Assembly: GCA_036417435.1 (NCBI GenBank) | Contig: CM070911.1 | Location: 2,728,001-2,792,000 of the forward strand | Direction: 5' to 3' | Length of the DNA stretch: 64,000 bases | Source of the DNA: Inia geoffrensis | Lineage: Eukaryota; Chordata; Mammalia; Artiodactyla; Iniidae | Shown: in pieces, positions 47,202 to 59,494 of the stretch | How the letters are laid out: every line of letters starts with the position of its first letter | Numbering within the stretch: position 1 is the first letter of the stretch | Translations under genes and position numbers: made by a program | The notes under the pieces: model-generated | What the model saw: only the letters and a program-made list of their open reading frames with translations | The model's database searches: none | What the model was told of the DNA's origin: nothing

Positions 47202-48271
47202 GTTTCCCTAAATGAATGGCCAGAGCCAGGACAGAGCAGGTGGTATATAAACATTGGTGTGGAGTTCTCTGCAGCTGGAACCAGAATGCTCCTGAGAGCA
47301 AAGGGTCTGAGCTGTGCAATGCTGTCTACTTCTCAGGCCTCTTGATTGGAGTCTGAGCTAAAAGAAAGCAGGTAAAGTCCCTGAAATGAACCCAGACACT
47401 TCACGCATGTTTGCGAGGCTCTGATCCAATAGTAACAAATAGAGAAACAAGGGAAGCTCAGGTACACATGATAACAGCACCTGAAGCAAAACAGAAACAG
47501 GTCCTCTGGAATGTGCTCTCAGTCAGAATTCTCTGAGTTTCCTCTTGCACCAGTAAGCTTTGACCGAAGAAGGATTTATTTTTAATATGGTGCTTTTCCT
47601 AAAGTAAACTAAGAGAAAGGAAAAAAAAAATCCAAGTGTGCATGAAAGTGAGAGAGTTTGATGCTTCCTAAAGATACCACTAATGGGACTGTTTACCTTA
47701 GATACTTTTCAGAAAAGGAGATCAGAATCAGTGTCCATGACCATCAAACAAGATGAGGAAGACCAGGGTACAAATTCCGGGCACCTTTCACGTAAGAAAA
47801 TGAAATATTATGGCTTAGACAAACAAGATAGTCATTGGCTATGGAAATATTTTTAATGCCCTTTTAAACAAATTCTTAAAGTGAGAAATCCATGAGAGAC
47901 AATTTGAAATAAACCTCATGGAATTTATTCCCCATTTGGCAAGAAAACTTCCTGGAAATCCAAAGAAAAATAATAGACCAGTCTTGCTAATTCTTAATGC
48001 CAGAATTAGAAACCATCGGGATCTTGCGGCGTGATCTACAGAAACGATGATTAAATCTTGAAATTGGATGCATTGCCTTGAGCAGTTGTCAATGGGAGGT
48101 TTACAGTTCCAAACCCAAACCAAAGCAGTTATTGCTCAAAGTGGAACTTACTTTGTGATATGTGTGTGGTGGTAATGGTGATGATGGAGGCCAAGTTTTC
48201 AAATCTGAAAAAAAAAAATCTTATTTTCCCCTTCAGTGTTAGTTTCTAATTTTGTCTATATATTTAGCAAG

Positions 48272-48272
<1 letters not shown>
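47202..48272. other. Unique DNA, nothing recognised
   Basis: No frame or repeat supported beyond short A-runs. Confidence 0.45.
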
Positions 48273-48342
<70 letters not shown>

Positions 48343-48350
48343 TATATATG
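48273..48350. repeat. Compound (CA)n(TA)n microsatellite
   Basis: (CA)19 at 48273-48310 passes directly into (TA)11 to 48332, then a short CACA and a second (TA)n to 48349. The junction suggests CA-to-TA conversion through deamination. Confidence 0.95.
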
Positions 48351-48859
48351 TTTCTGAGTTACGCCCTTGATGTTCATTGTTCTGTCTGAATAGATTTGGG
48401 CTTAATAGGTTTGAGGAAATTCTTTTTTAATAGACAGGAATCCATTTCAAAATGGACTGGATTTGCTAAAGCCAAAGCTTACAGCCTAGTAAATGAATAA
48501 ACAGTGTAAACAGGTAATTAAAATGCCAGGAGGCAAGAGCACCTGTCTTTTTGAGATAGCAGAAGCTTAAGGAGGAGATAACAAGAACAAATGTGCATGG
48601 TAAATGCCCTTTTCCACATAGACATCATAGCTTTGGAATGCCATCCAGCCAGCAGAGAGTAAGGGGTGTGTGTATGAATATATTATTTTTAATATAATGA
48701 TTTTGTTTTTCCAAAAGAAAATGACCATGGGAAGCTAAGATAATGAGCACTGAACAGAAGTTGTTTTGAAAGTGGAAGAAGCATAGATTTGGGAGACTTA
48801 GAGCGCTGACAGGACTGTCAGCCAGGGAGAGACGTACATCGTGGTGGGTTAGCCTGTGA

Positions 48860-49050
48860 GGCTCCAAATCCCCACTCTGCCATTACAAGTTGTGAGTGCC
48901 CACCAGGTTAACTCTTTTGTGCCCAGTTCCCCAAGATGTAAATGGGTATGATTATAGTGTCTGTTTAATAAGGATATTGTGTGGATTCCACTAGCTTAAA
49001 TATTAAAGTGCATGGAAAGGGCTTAGAACAGTGTATGGCACATAACACAA
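48860..49050 (+). repeat. MIR remnant
   Basis: CTCCAAATCCCCACTCTGCC, CAAGATGTAAATGGGTATGA, ATTAAAGTGCATGGAAAGGG and CTTAGAACAGTGTATGGCAC cover almost the whole MIR core to its 3' end. Confidence 0.82.
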
Positions 49051-49114
49051 AATGATATTAACAAGAAACAATCTTTAAAACAATTGCAGTGGTGGAGAAA
49101 AGTATTTGGAAGTT

Positions 49115-49215
49115 GAGGGAAAATATGTTTAGGGATTGGGGCCACGTATCTGTATTTTTTTAAAGCTTCCCTGGTAACTTCAGTAAAGAGCAATATGTGG
49201 AAACCAGTAATCTAA
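49115..49215 (+). repeat. MER5-like fragment, copy 1 of a related pair
   Basis: TCTGTATTTTTTTAAAGCTT then CCCTGGTAACTTCAGT and GGAAACCAGTAATCTA resemble the right half of MER5A. It is also alike over ~85 bp to 54167-54252. Confidence 0.5.
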
Positions 49216-50924
49216 GCACACCAAAAGAAATTAAGTCACATCTTCGAAGAGATAAAAGTAAGTACTTTGAGATGAGTTGTCTAATGTGAGGTGCGGAGGC
49301 TCTGCTTTATCTGGGGAAGAGCTGAGCCTGTGAATTGCAGAACTTCGGTGCTGTGTGTTACAGATGTTAGAAAGGAGGTGCTTGGTGTAGAAGGTCCTGG
49401 ATTTGCCCAGAAGGGGCGACTTAATGGGCAACGTTAATCACCTTCAAAGTTAAAGTAAGCCCAACAGTGACGAAGGTATTCCAAAGAGCAGAGAGAATTC
49501 CCTTGGGTTTCCTAGACTATGTTAGACTCATAAGACTCTGCTACGGCTTTAGAAATAAGGAACGTTATTGTCCTTCACTAACAGTAGATATTGGGCCTTG
49601 TGCTATGTTGGAGAATATTTTCCTAAAACTATATTTAAGTTGGGTTTTTTAAAAAGGCTGAGAAAAAATGTCACATTTTTGTACCTAAGTGTGCTAGGGA
49701 AAGTTAAAAATTGTTACTTATGTTTTTGGTTATTCCATAGAAACTTTTCAAAACAAACATCACCACATAAGATAGTTCCTGTCCTGCATTGTGAAGACTA
49801 AACTGTAGATGTTGTATAGTTTTTCTGTTTCTTCCAGCCCTCTGACACCTAAGAACATAAATAAAGACTTTTATATAAATGTTGTTTAGATCTTTGACAG
49901 ACTAAACTCAAATGTATATTTTTTTCAACAATGAATAAGTAGTATAATTTCTGTCACAAGAAAGATCTAGAAAAAGTTGAGAAAGATGACTCATCGAAGA
50001 GCCTTTTAAATCTTTAATTTATCAAAAAGTATTTTAGTGATTCCAAAGATGATCCAGAAGAGCAATTATTTTATGAAATAAATATACTTAGTATTTTCCA
50101 CCTGATCTTAGATTTTCCCTAACACCTTAATACTCACTCATATTTCTCAAGTAATATTGAGCAAACAGTATATACTGCTAATATGAAAATCAACGAAATG
50201 TTGTCAGTCTCTGGCAAGTCAGAAATACAGTGCAAGAATTGAAAGTAAATTCCTTTCATCCAAAATAAAGGCAATTGGGGGAAAGTAGTCTTATGGAACA
50301 GAAAAGGATCAGCCTTAGAAACATCATGTGATGTGTGAAAATTAAATACTCAGTTCACTTACAAGAACAGCATTTTTTTTTTTACCTAAAATCATTACAG
50401 CCCAATATACAATAAGTTTTAAAAGCTTAAAGCAAAAGTTAAAATATCAATGGCTCATTATAAAACAAATCAACTGAAATAAAGAGGATTACATCATTTT
50501 CTGAGTTAAAAGTGTTCTCACTGAATAATATCATAATAGTACTTTAGCTACATAACAAATAATATTAAGAAACAATTACTGAACAAAGTCAAAAGCAACA
50601 TCAAATACTTATAGCCTTTCCTTCCTTACCCATGTCAGGAATTATCTGACCATTTTAATTCTCTCCAAGTTCCCCACGTCCTCGCATTTATTATGACATT
50701 TTAAGAAAAGGGATGCTTGTCTAACACTTTTTTTTTTAACATGTAAATCATTACTTTCAGTTCTCAGAAAACTCTTGGGATAGAAGTTAAAGTTTGACCC
50801 CCATTTTATAAATGAAAAAACTAAAGTTGAGGAAAATGAATGATGTATTTTAGAATTGCAGAACACATTTCCCATGAAACTAATCCTTAGCTTTGTAAAA
50901 CACACTTATAAAAAAAGAAAAAAG
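49216..50924. other. AT-rich unique DNA
   Basis: A MIR-like phrase (CCCCCATTTTATAAATGAAA) sits at about 50799-50825, minus orientation. No gene supported. Confidence 0.4.
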
Positions 50925-51223
50925 AATCCTTAAATGCGTGTTACTAAGTGAAAGAAGCTTGACTAAAAAGGCTACACAGTATAATCCCAACTATGTAACA
51001 TTCTGAAAAAGGCAAAACTATAGAGACAGTAAAAGGATCAACAGTTGCCAGGAGTTGGGGGGGAATGGGGAGGTGATTAGGTGGAACACAGAGGATTTTT
51101 AAGAGAGAGAACTATTCTGTATGATTCCACAATTGTGGTTACATTAGATTACGCATTTGTCAAAACCTATAGAACGTACAACACCAAGAGTGAAACCTAA
51201 TGTAAACCATGGACTTGAGTTAT

Positions 51224-51580
51224 TGCAATAGACTGAATGTTTGTGTTCCCTCAAATTCTTACATTGAAATCCTAAGTCCACATATTACTGTATTAGGAGG
51301 TGGGACTGATTAAGTCATAAAGGTGAAGCCCTCATGAGTGCGTTTAGTGCCTTTGTAAAAGGGACCCCAGAGAACTCGCTCAACCTTTTTTCCTCCAGGT
51401 GAGTATACAACAAGAAGTTGGCCATCTGCAAATCAGAAGAAGGCCGTCACCAAAACCTGACCAAGCTGGCACCCTGATCTTGAACTTTCAGCCTCCAGAA
51501 TGGTAGGAAATACATCTCTGTTATTGATAAACCACTCAGTCTATGGTACTTTGATTTAGCAACCCAAACTAACTAAGACA
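51224..51580 (+). mobile_element. MLT1-type solo LTR (ERVL-MaLR), inserted in the L1M 3' UTR
   Basis: Complete LTR from TGCAATAGACTGAATGTTTG to ACTAACTAAGACA, i.e. TG...CA ends, about 357 bp. Internal words: AGGAGGTGGGACTGATTAAG, AAGCCCTCATGAGTGCGTTT, CCTTTGTAAAAGGGACCCCA, GGCACCCTGATCTTGAACTT. Five-base duplication GTTAT (51219-51223) against GTTAA (51581-51585), as expected for this class apart from one change. Confidence 0.9.
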
Positions 51581-51662
51581 GTTAATAATAATATGTCAAC
51601 ACTGGTTCATCAGTTGCAACAAACATAACACACCAATGCAAGATGCTAATAGTAGGGGAAAC

Positions 51663-51698
51663 TGTGTGTGTGAGTGTGTGTGTGTGTGTGTGTGTGCA
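51663..51698. repeat. (TG)n microsatellite inside the L1M 3' UTR
   Basis: TGTGTGTGTGAGTGTG followed by an uninterrupted TG run. Confidence 0.9.
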
Positions 51699-51799
51699 TG
51701 TGTTGGGGATGTGTGTATGGGAACTCTGTACTTACTGCTCAATTTTTCTGTAAACATAGAACTGCTCCAAAAAATTAGCCTATTAATTAAAATGAAACA

Positions 51800-53465
51800 T
51801 CACAAACACATACCTGTGCCCTTTATCCACATGCAGATCTTCTGGTCTCACTTCGAGTTGTATCTGACTGAGAAAGCGATGCCTTTCAGGTGTAAAGTCA
51901 GTTTACCATGCCTATGACTGGGTGAGGTTCAGCCCACGGGGTTCTGCACCGGAATCTCACTCCCTGGCCGCCTCTTTCCAGATGAGCTTCTCTGAATGCA
52001 GGTTTCATCATAAGCTCCATAGTCTGAGTTAAAGATAATAAGCATTAAATAGGGGGAAATGGTCAGCAAGTAGTAAACTAAGCTGTGAGGAAACAAGTGA
52101 ATAATCTATGAAATCATACTTTTTTGAGGCCATCAGCACTGAGGCTGCATGGTCACCACATGACCTGAATTCCCTCTGGGGAGAGTCCAGTCCCTCTGAT
52201 GAACCCAGCCCTTCCATTTGGCAGCTCTGTGGGGCAGGGAGCGGCAAGAGGAAAGCGGTGACGTGGTGAGGGGTTCCTTAATGCCAGCGCCCCTTGGGGA
52301 AGGATGGACTCCCTGGAGCCCGAGACATGCTGCCCCCGCTGGCTGGCTCTTCTCCAGGATTCTGCTCTGATGCAACAAATATAGGAGTCTGCCGGAGACT
52401 GGGGGCAGGAGACTCACCCCACCAAGAATCCCCACCAGCACCTGCACTCAGTAGAGTTGGCTGCCACGTGTGTGCAGGACCATGCACGCAGAAGGAGGCC
52501 CAGGGATTTGCACAAGGGGAAGAAAAGATGCTAAGAAAGTCTTATTCTTGAGGCTCAGCCACACGGGAGTGCCTCAGCTTTAGTCTGAGGCTGGAGCAGG
52601 GGAATCCAGTGACTCCTGCCCCATCACAAGCTTTGCTCCCAGCAACAAGCAAAAGCAGTTCACCCCTGAGAAGGGCAGTGTTCAGAGCCCCTGGGAGCTG
52701 GGAGTAGAGCAGGAATGCTGGTGTCCCCTGGCACTCCAGGTCTCAACGACGTCCAGAGCAGGGGTGGAGCTCTGTTGAGGGAATTTGAAGCCCGTGGTCA
52801 CTCAAAGTAATTCGAGAAACAACAAACCCAAGTGGGGCTCAGCTGCAGACCAAATGGACTCACCAAGCCACATGAGAGCCTGGCAGGAAAAGAGGCAAGT
52901 CCATTTCTGGGCAGAAATAAACATTCTGTTTCTTCAGAGACAGATTTCTGTACTAGGTGTACATATAGTTCATGAATAAAGGTAACTAAAAACTGTCTCA
53001 GACAAACAAAAGTTGGGAGAGTTCATCATCAGCAGAGTGACATTGTAAATGACAAAGGACATTCATGATGGTTAAAGAAAAATGACGCCAGATGGAAATT
53101 AACATGTCCATAAAGGGATGTGGAGAACAATTAGCTGTAAATACAAGTTTTCTAAATCAGATCATTTTCCCATTTCAATCTTAATAAAATAATTAAACAT
53201 GTAAATGAAAATAACAGTAGGGGGTTTGGGCTTGTTGACATAAGAATGTGTGATGGTGGCACAGTGGGTGGGAGAGGAAAGGATAGCGGGTTTTGAGCAG
53301 CTTACTTCACATGTGATATAATATTATTTGAGGGTAGATGGTGTTAGGATAAAGATGGGTGTAGTAAACCTCAAAGCAATCAGTGAAATTAATAATTAAA
53401 TAAATTAATGAATACTTTTTTATAAAGGTTGCCTAAGAACCCAAAAGTGTAATAAAATGGGACAT
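51800..53465. other. Unique DNA with a GC-rich block at about 52100-52780
   Basis: The GC-rich block has overlapping frames on both strands (plus 52294-52551, minus 52029-52247, 52133-52447, 52278-52487), typical of GC-rich non-coding DNA. No domain, promoter or splice pattern supports an exon. Confidence 0.4.
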
Positions 53466-53478
53466 AAGAATGCATTTA

Positions 53479-53689
53479 GGGCTTCCCTGGTGGCGCAGTG
53501 GTTGAGAGTCCGCCTGCCGATGCAGGGGACGCGGGTTCGTGCCCCGGTCTGGGAGGATCCCACATGCCGCGGAGCAGCTGGGCCCGTGAGCCATGGCCGC
53601 TGAGCCTGCGCGTCCGGAGCCTGTGCTCTGCAACGGGAGAGGCCACAACACTGAGAGGCCCGCGTAAAGCAAAAAAAAAAAAAAAAAAA
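53479..53689 (+). mobile_element. CHR-type SINE, short form, with 13-bp TSD
   Basis: GGGCTTCCCTGGTGGCGCAG head at 53479, B-box-like GGTTCGTGCCCC, body to GCGTAAAGC, A-run of about 20. Exact TSD AAGAATGCATTTA at 53466-53478 and 53690-53702. Close to the copies at 43857 and 56199 in sequence. Confidence 0.97.
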
Positions 53690-53756
53690 AAGAATGCATT
53701 TAATTCAAACTAAAACAAGAAAGAGGAAAAATAGAGTAAGCAACAGATGGGACAAA

Positions 53757-53824
53757 TAAAAGACAGTTTTATTTAAGCTAGAAGACAGTTTAATTTAAAA
53801 TAAAAGACAGTTTTATTTAAAACT
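53757..53824. repeat. Three-copy tandem repeat of a ~22-23 bp unit
   Basis: AAGACAGTTTTATTTAA occurs at about 53759 and 53803, and as AAGACAGTTTAATTTAA at about 53782. Not coding; ends just before 'actggatgtcag'. Confidence 0.85.
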
Positions 53825-54166
53825 GGATGTCAGATTTAAATTAAAACATATTAATAAGGATGTGAAATATTAACACCCTGAATGATAAAATTAAAGGCCA
53901 AGATTCTCAGACTGAATAAAAAAATAGAACCAACTACATGCTGTGTAACGAAGCACATGTTAACTACAGAGGCACAGATGACTAAAAGTCAACAGAAGAA
54001 AAGATATATCATAAAAATCCAATTCCAAAAAAATTTAGATTGGACATATAAAAGCCAACTTCAAAATAAGAAATATTACCAAGGAGAAAGAGAGACATTA
54101 CATAATGATTAAGGGGTTAATTCATCCAGCGTTATAAAACGCTTGGAGTGCAGTCGATGAAAGCTT

Positions 54167-54255
54167 GAGGGATAACATGTTTGGGGATGGCAGCCACATA
54201 TCAGTATTTTTTTAAAGATTTCCAGGTAATTTCAATACAAAGGGCACATATGGTA
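54167..54255 (+). repeat. MER5-like fragment, copy 2 of a related pair
   Basis: TGTTTGGGGATGGCAGCCAC, ATCAGTATTTTTTTAAAGAT, TTCCAGGTAATTTCAATACA align with 49126-49200 in the same orientation at roughly 75-80% by eye. Confidence 0.5.
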
Positions 54256-54861
54256 AGATCTACTTGCTTATCTATCAAAACCTTGCACATGTTGGGTAAG
54301 GTCTTATTAGAGCATCTTCAACACTATAGTCATGGTACCAACACTGCCAGTAGTAGCAGCTGCAAATCACATCACAGAGGATGTTAAGGCTCATGTCCAC
54401 ACTTTTCTATAAACTACCACTAACTTCCACAACAATGCTTTTTTAACTGAACAGTATTTCAGCAACAGGAAATCTGTACATATTAAAAACAAGCAAACAG
54501 AAAGAGACATCCTGATCAAGCAAACATGGTTACTCTAAGGATGCTGTTGATGATGTTGGTCATATCCAGTGAACAGAAGTCAGATTCTCTTCCCTGCCAA
54601 CTGCAGAAGGTTGTTTCAAGTCTTTGCGATAGAAAGGGCCATGCCATTTTTTCCTGAGCAATTGATTTATTTTTTGTCTTGTATTCCAAGCAGCTCAGAA
54701 CCACATATACAAGTGTCTAGGATTTGAGAACGTTTATTTCATACAAAATTTCATCTCTGCATCATCTTACTTTTCTTTATTAATTTTTGGTTTTCACAAT
54801 TGCCTTATCTATATTTGTCCTGTTATGTTAAATTGCTTGGGGAATAAGACAGTGGGTAGAT

Positions 54862-54918
54862 AGGTGAATAGATGATAGATAGATAGATAGATGTGTGTGT
54901 GTATGAGAGAGAGAGAGA
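54862..54918. repeat. Compound microsatellite (GATA)n(TG)n(GA)n
   Basis: GATAGATAGATAGATAGAT, then GTGTGTGTGTAT, then GAGAGAGAGAGAGA in direct succession. Confidence 0.93.
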
Positions 54919-54919
54919 A

Positions 54920-56186
54920 TCCCAAATTTACCCAAATGGAAACTGTGACATAACAGTTATGAAATTTACCCAAACATACAGATATATTAATTGAAAAACT
55001 ATGATTTTTTTGGTATTAATCTGAAGCCCACAGTCTGTCTAATAGTGGCATTGCCCCTCTCCTTTAAAGATGCTTGACTGTTTCTTGTCTCTAAGATGGG
55101 AGATTCCCATGACTTGGAGCTCCTGCCTGCTCTAGGCTGGGGAGGGTCCTCTCCTGCTACCTGAGCTGAGGGCTGGATCAGCAGCTGAAATGTACCTGCC
55201 TTGGGGGCATCGAACAGCAATTCTCACTTAATTGGCTTCTCAGTCCTTGTAATGAGAAGATGTCATTGCAACTTAATGAAATGGGGTTATTTGTAATAGA
55301 TTTTTACAGACTTCACTAATATCACTTTTAACGAGGAAACTCTTTGTATAGGACAATTCCATTATAGGACTACTGATGTATGAAAAGGGTTTGGAGAAGT
55401 TTCTGGAAGAAGGTTTTCAAAACAGAGAGAGGAAGAGTGCTCTACATTAAGGAGAAATAAATTGGTGACAGCTCTTGTCTTGACAACGGTTGTAGAAGGA
55501 CTTCATTGACAGCAATCCAGGATATATTTTATTTAAAGAAGAAGAGAACAATTAATAGGTCCAGAGAAGAGATCATGGGGGAAGCGTCTTAAAACTTCAG
55601 AAAGTGAAATGCTGCCCGGCAGGTAGGGGTGAGGACACCCTGCCACAGTCATCCCCAGTACGAAAGAGGGGAGCTGCACTGGGGGGTGGGGCGGTGTTAA
55701 GCCCCTATCACTTAAAATCCACACGTGCAATGAGTATCTGGGCTTTAGAGATGGAATAAACCTTGGGAAGCTTTCAGATCTGGCAACCGGGTAAGTTTCA
55801 CGAGGAGGTTGGATGCTCTCTCTGCAGTTTCTCAGAGCTGGCCAGACCTCGCCCTGTATGAGTGTGTCTCTGCCCTTCAGGCCCGTGGATTCCCATACAT
55901 CACCCCACGGGAAGATTTCTAATCACACTGGGCCACCTCCTTCTATCTGTGACCTTCAGTAATCATTCCCTCTGCTGGGAAATCTGCTTCAACATGTGAC
56001 TCGAGTTTTTATGGTTTAACATTTTGTACTGGAGTTTAGAAAATAAAAGAAAAAGTATGAAATCTGACTTTTACTAAGAAACTCCTTGGCATGTAAATAT
56101 CTGGAGAGTAGGTCACACCCTTTACACATGACCCGAAAGTCATTTGTCTGAGTGTGCTGTGTTTCTACAATTATCTGAGGCTGATT
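54920..56186. other. Unique DNA, no gene supported
   Basis: No repeat family or exon-like frame recognised. Confidence 0.45.
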
Positions 56187-56198
56187 TATCTTCATTTT

Positions 56199-56421
56199 TG
56201 TTTGTTTGTTTGTTTTTGTTTTTTTTTTTGCGGTACGCGGGCCTCTCACTGTTGTGGCCTCTCCCATTGCGGAGCACAGGCTCTGGACGCGCAGGCTCAG
56301 CGGCCGTGGCTCACGGGCCCAGCCGCTCTGCGGCACGTGGGATCCTTCCAGACCGGGGCACGAACCCGTGTCCCCTGCATCGGCAGGCGGACTCTCAACC
56401 ACTGCGCCACCAGGGAAGCCC
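56199..56421 (-). mobile_element. CHR-type SINE, short form, with 12-bp TSD
   Basis: Minus-strand head GGGCTTCCCTGGTGGCGCAG at 56421, B-box-like GGTTCGTGCCCC, tail with CAAACAAACAAA character (plus GTTTGTTTGTTTGTTTTTG at 56200-56218). TSD TATCTTCATTTT at 56187-56198 and 56422-56433. The frames at 56144-56499 and 56016-56402 are shadows of it. Confidence 0.95.
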
Positions 56422-56433
56422 TATCTTCATTTT

Positions 56434-57124
56434 AACAGGTATAAACACCAAACCTTGTCCAAGCCCCCACTCCTGACATGGTGTGAAAGCCAGAGTTAAG
56501 TCTCCCCAAATATCTCTGAGGTCCCCTCGAGGACAGCTGGCCTTTCTCCTAACCCTCTCCTCTTTCCTCGAGTCCCTGTCCTGCACTGTCGCTCCAAGTC
56601 CTGGCAGGTGTGGCTCTTTCTCCTCTTTGACCTTGAACAACACAAATATGGAATGCAGCTCTGTTTTTTTTTTTCTTTTAATTTTCTTTACATTACTATT
56701 AACACAAGGCTGTATGTGTCACATCTAAGCTGTAATAATGAGAATCAGGGATGGTGTCTGTCACACAGCAAAAATAACAATCAACGTAAATTAAATAGTA
56801 GACTTACTGAATAGTAGACTTGTGCTTCTTTTTAAAGGTTCTCTTGCTGTCCTTGCGACCAGAATTCAGAAGCGCCCCTCCACCCTGCCTTCTCCTGGAT
56901 CCTGCCCTCCTCTCTCTTCTTATTTCCTTCTCATCCTCTACAGCTCTCCTTGTATGACATATTGCTTAATATGTGAAGCTCCGAACTAGTTCCAGGGGTA
57001 AAAACAAGACAAAATGAAACTGATGTTTAATGCAAAAGACATAAACATACTCAACACATTTTAATGCCTGTGATCCAAGCATCATGCTACTCGGTATACC
57101 TGCTACTTTCCAAGCATCGTGCTA
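56434..57124. other. Unique DNA, nothing recognised
   Basis: Includes a T-run at 56663-56674 without SINE body. No exon supported. Confidence 0.45.
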
Positions 57125-57975
57125 CTGTTTCAGTAATCCATTCCTGCATAACAAATTACACTCAAATGCAGTGGCTTAAACACAAATGCTTGTCATCTCA
57201 CGTGTTCTGTGGATCAGGAATTTGAGAGGACAAATGAACTTATTTACAAAACAGAAATAGAGTCGCAGATGTAGAAAACAAACTTATGGTTACCAGGAAG
57301 GAAAGGGTGAGGGAGGGATCAGTTGGAAGATTGGGACTGACATATACACACTACTCTGTACAAAATAGATAACTAATAAGCACCTACTGTAGAGCACAGG
57401 GAATTCTTCTCAATACCCTGTAATGACCTATATGGGAAAAGAATCTGAAAAAGACTGGATGTATGTGTATGTATAACTGAATCACTTTGCTGTACAGCAG
57501 AAAGTAATACAACATTGTACATCAAGTATAGTCCAATAAAAAAAGAAAAAAAAGAAATCTGAGAGGGTCTTTGCTAGCTGGTTTGGCTCAGCTTCTCCCG
57601 TGAGGCTGTAGCAGGCGTAACACTTCTCTGAAGGGTGGCTGGGGCAGGTGGACCCTCTTCACTGGCCGCTCACTCACTCAGCTGTGGGCGGGAGGCCTCA
57701 GTCCTTTGCTCCGGGGGCTTCTCTGAAGGACGGTCGGGGGTCCTTACGGTATGGCGGTTGGCCTCTCCCAGAGCGCACAGACTGAGAGAGATGGGAGGAA
57801 GTCACAATGCATTTCCCAGCCTGAAGGCCCAATCATCACCTCCGCCACATTAATTTTGCTACGAAAGTCCGCCGCCTTCATCTTAGCAGGGGACAATATC
57901 AGGGTGTGGACACCAGGAGACAGGGATCATGGGGGTTGTGTTGGAAGCTCCCTACCGTGGGTGCAGTAATAAGAA
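57125..57975 (+). repeat. Ancient mammal-wide interspersed (probably LTR-type) repeat, split by an L1 3' end
   Basis: The left piece begins CATTCCTGCATAACAAATTA and CAGTGGCTTAAACACAAATG; the right piece (from 57567) has GGCTCAGCTTCTCCCGTGAG, GGGCGGGAGGCCTCAGTCCT, and ends near GATCATGGGGGTTGTGTTGG and GCTCCCTACC. This order is that of a common mammalian repeat that I recall but cannot assign to a family with confidence. It is interrupted by 57230-57555. Confidence 0.5.
57230..57555 (+). mobile_element. LINE-1 3' UTR, long form, 5'-truncated, with 11-bp TSD
   Basis: Contains only L1 3' UTR: GCAGATGTAGAAAACAAACT, AGATTGGGACTGACATATAC, TAATAAGCACCTACTGTAGA, GCACAGGGAATTCTTCTCAA, GAATCACTTTGCTGTACAGC and a tail of AATAAAAAAAGAAAAAAAAG. 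TSD AATTTGAGAGG at 57219-57229 and AATCTGAGAGG at 57556-57566 (one change). About 325 bp, so extremely 5'-truncated. Confidence 0.9.
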
Positions 57976-59480
57976 AATTTCGTGGCAGGGGGTATCCAAG
58001 GGAGGCTTTACAGAAGATATACTAGTGAAAGTAGCCAGAAAGAATAGAATTTTAACATGTAGACAACTGTGAATGCATGACACAGAGAAAATGCATGGAA
58101 GGATGGGAGAGTAACTCAATATAAATACAAATTACAGTGTTGTTCTGAATGATAGGGAATAGTACAGTTACAAAGTGTTTGGAGTTATTGATGAAAACAC
58201 AGGAGGAGAGAAAGATGAAAAAATAGACAGGAGTCAAATTGTGCCTGAATCATCACTGGAGGGAGGAAAGCTTTCACCATGAGGGGCAGAAACTATGACA
58301 TATATTTAAATAGGAAAGTAAAAATCCCAAATCTATTTTAACAAGATTGATGACCAGTTGGAGTGTAATGATTGAAGTGGACGTGTGCTGTCTTCCTGGA
58401 ATCTGTGTCCCATTCCCAGGGTCCTTAATGTACTTAGCAGTCTATTTCCCCTGGAGAGGGTGTACAGGGCCAGGGACGCTAACCACTCCGAGGTCACAGA
58501 CTGGCTGGCGGGGAGGGGTAGTCTGACCTGGGCCATCTCAACGTGAGGGTGCCTGCAGGTGACCATGTAATGGTAGGACACCCCCCAAAGAGTGGAGGGG
58601 GCCGTGCTCAGGCACAAAAGCAGCCAGCAGTGTTCCTGACAGTAGGACAGAGAGCAGGCAGATGCTGACCCAGCTGGACCAGCAGAGGCCAGAGGGCACC
58701 AGAAAAGGGTATGAGCCCTGACATCACCGTGAATCTTGGGGAAAAAATATCACACCTAAACCCAGCATTTTCTCACTCCTCCCTCCACCCTGGTCTTGGT
58801 TTCAGCTAGCTTGAGTCAGATTTTTGTTGCTTTTACTTGACAACTTTCTACCCGATGTAGATCTAATCACAGTAAATATAATTGTCAAACATCATTATGA
58901 AAAACTCTGTCCATCACTGTCCTTCAAAGGTTGCAATCTCTATTAGGCGACTGAGTGAAGGTACATGAATTCCCAGACGGGAAAATGTGACTGATTGTAC
59001 ATTATACATTTTTCTTTCCATAGTTATATGTGTTACTATAATTTCCATTTATCACTGTAATATTATTTTTATATTATAAATGACTACAATTTCCATTGAA
59101 AGAGTACTCTGTCTCTTGTGTTTTACCCCCTCTGCTGTGCAAAGGTATTTATCAGTGAGAAAAGGAGAGGGTTCTGATAGCATATATCAGGTGCTTATCT
59201 ACCTACCCTGAATAGAATTATTCTGAAAGGTACCTGTGAAGAGGCATCAAATGCTTAGAAATCAGATTAATCTGGTATTAATTTATATTTATTTCATATT
59301 TTATTCAATCATTTATTTATTCCCCCATTTAGTCAATCATGATTAAACATGTCTTTACTGAAAAATGATAACCTGAAATACAGAATTACCATGAGAGCCA
59401 GGAGGCCATGACAGGCAGATGGATAGATAAATAATGAATAGATAGATAAGCACGTAGATCGACATCTATAGCTATATCTA
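57976..59480. other. Unique DNA with short (GATA)-like patches at its right edge
   Basis: No gene supported. Imperfect GATA repeats at about 59418-59450. Confidence 0.45.
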
Positions 59481-59494
59481 TATTTACCTACAAT

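Larger units (their letters stand above)
50925..51795 (+). mobile_element. L1M-type 3' UTR, split by an MLT1 LTR
   Basis: Left part 50925-51218: GTTACTAAGTGAAAGAAGCT, AACATTCTGAAAAAGGCAAA, ATCAACAGTTGCCAGGAGTT, CAAGAGTGAAACCTAATGTA. Right part 51586-51795: GTCAACACTGGTTCATCAGT, GAACTCTGTACTTACTGCTC, AACTGCTCCAAAAAATTAGC. Together they give the ordered L1M 3' terminus, interrupted at 51224-51580. A (TG)n expansion lies in the right part. Confidence 0.85.

Noticed and set aside
46745..47254. 169-codon minus-strand open frame
   Set aside because: It is read-through of the CHR SINE at 46978-47184 and its flanks; similar frames occur in the same place in every young CHR copy.
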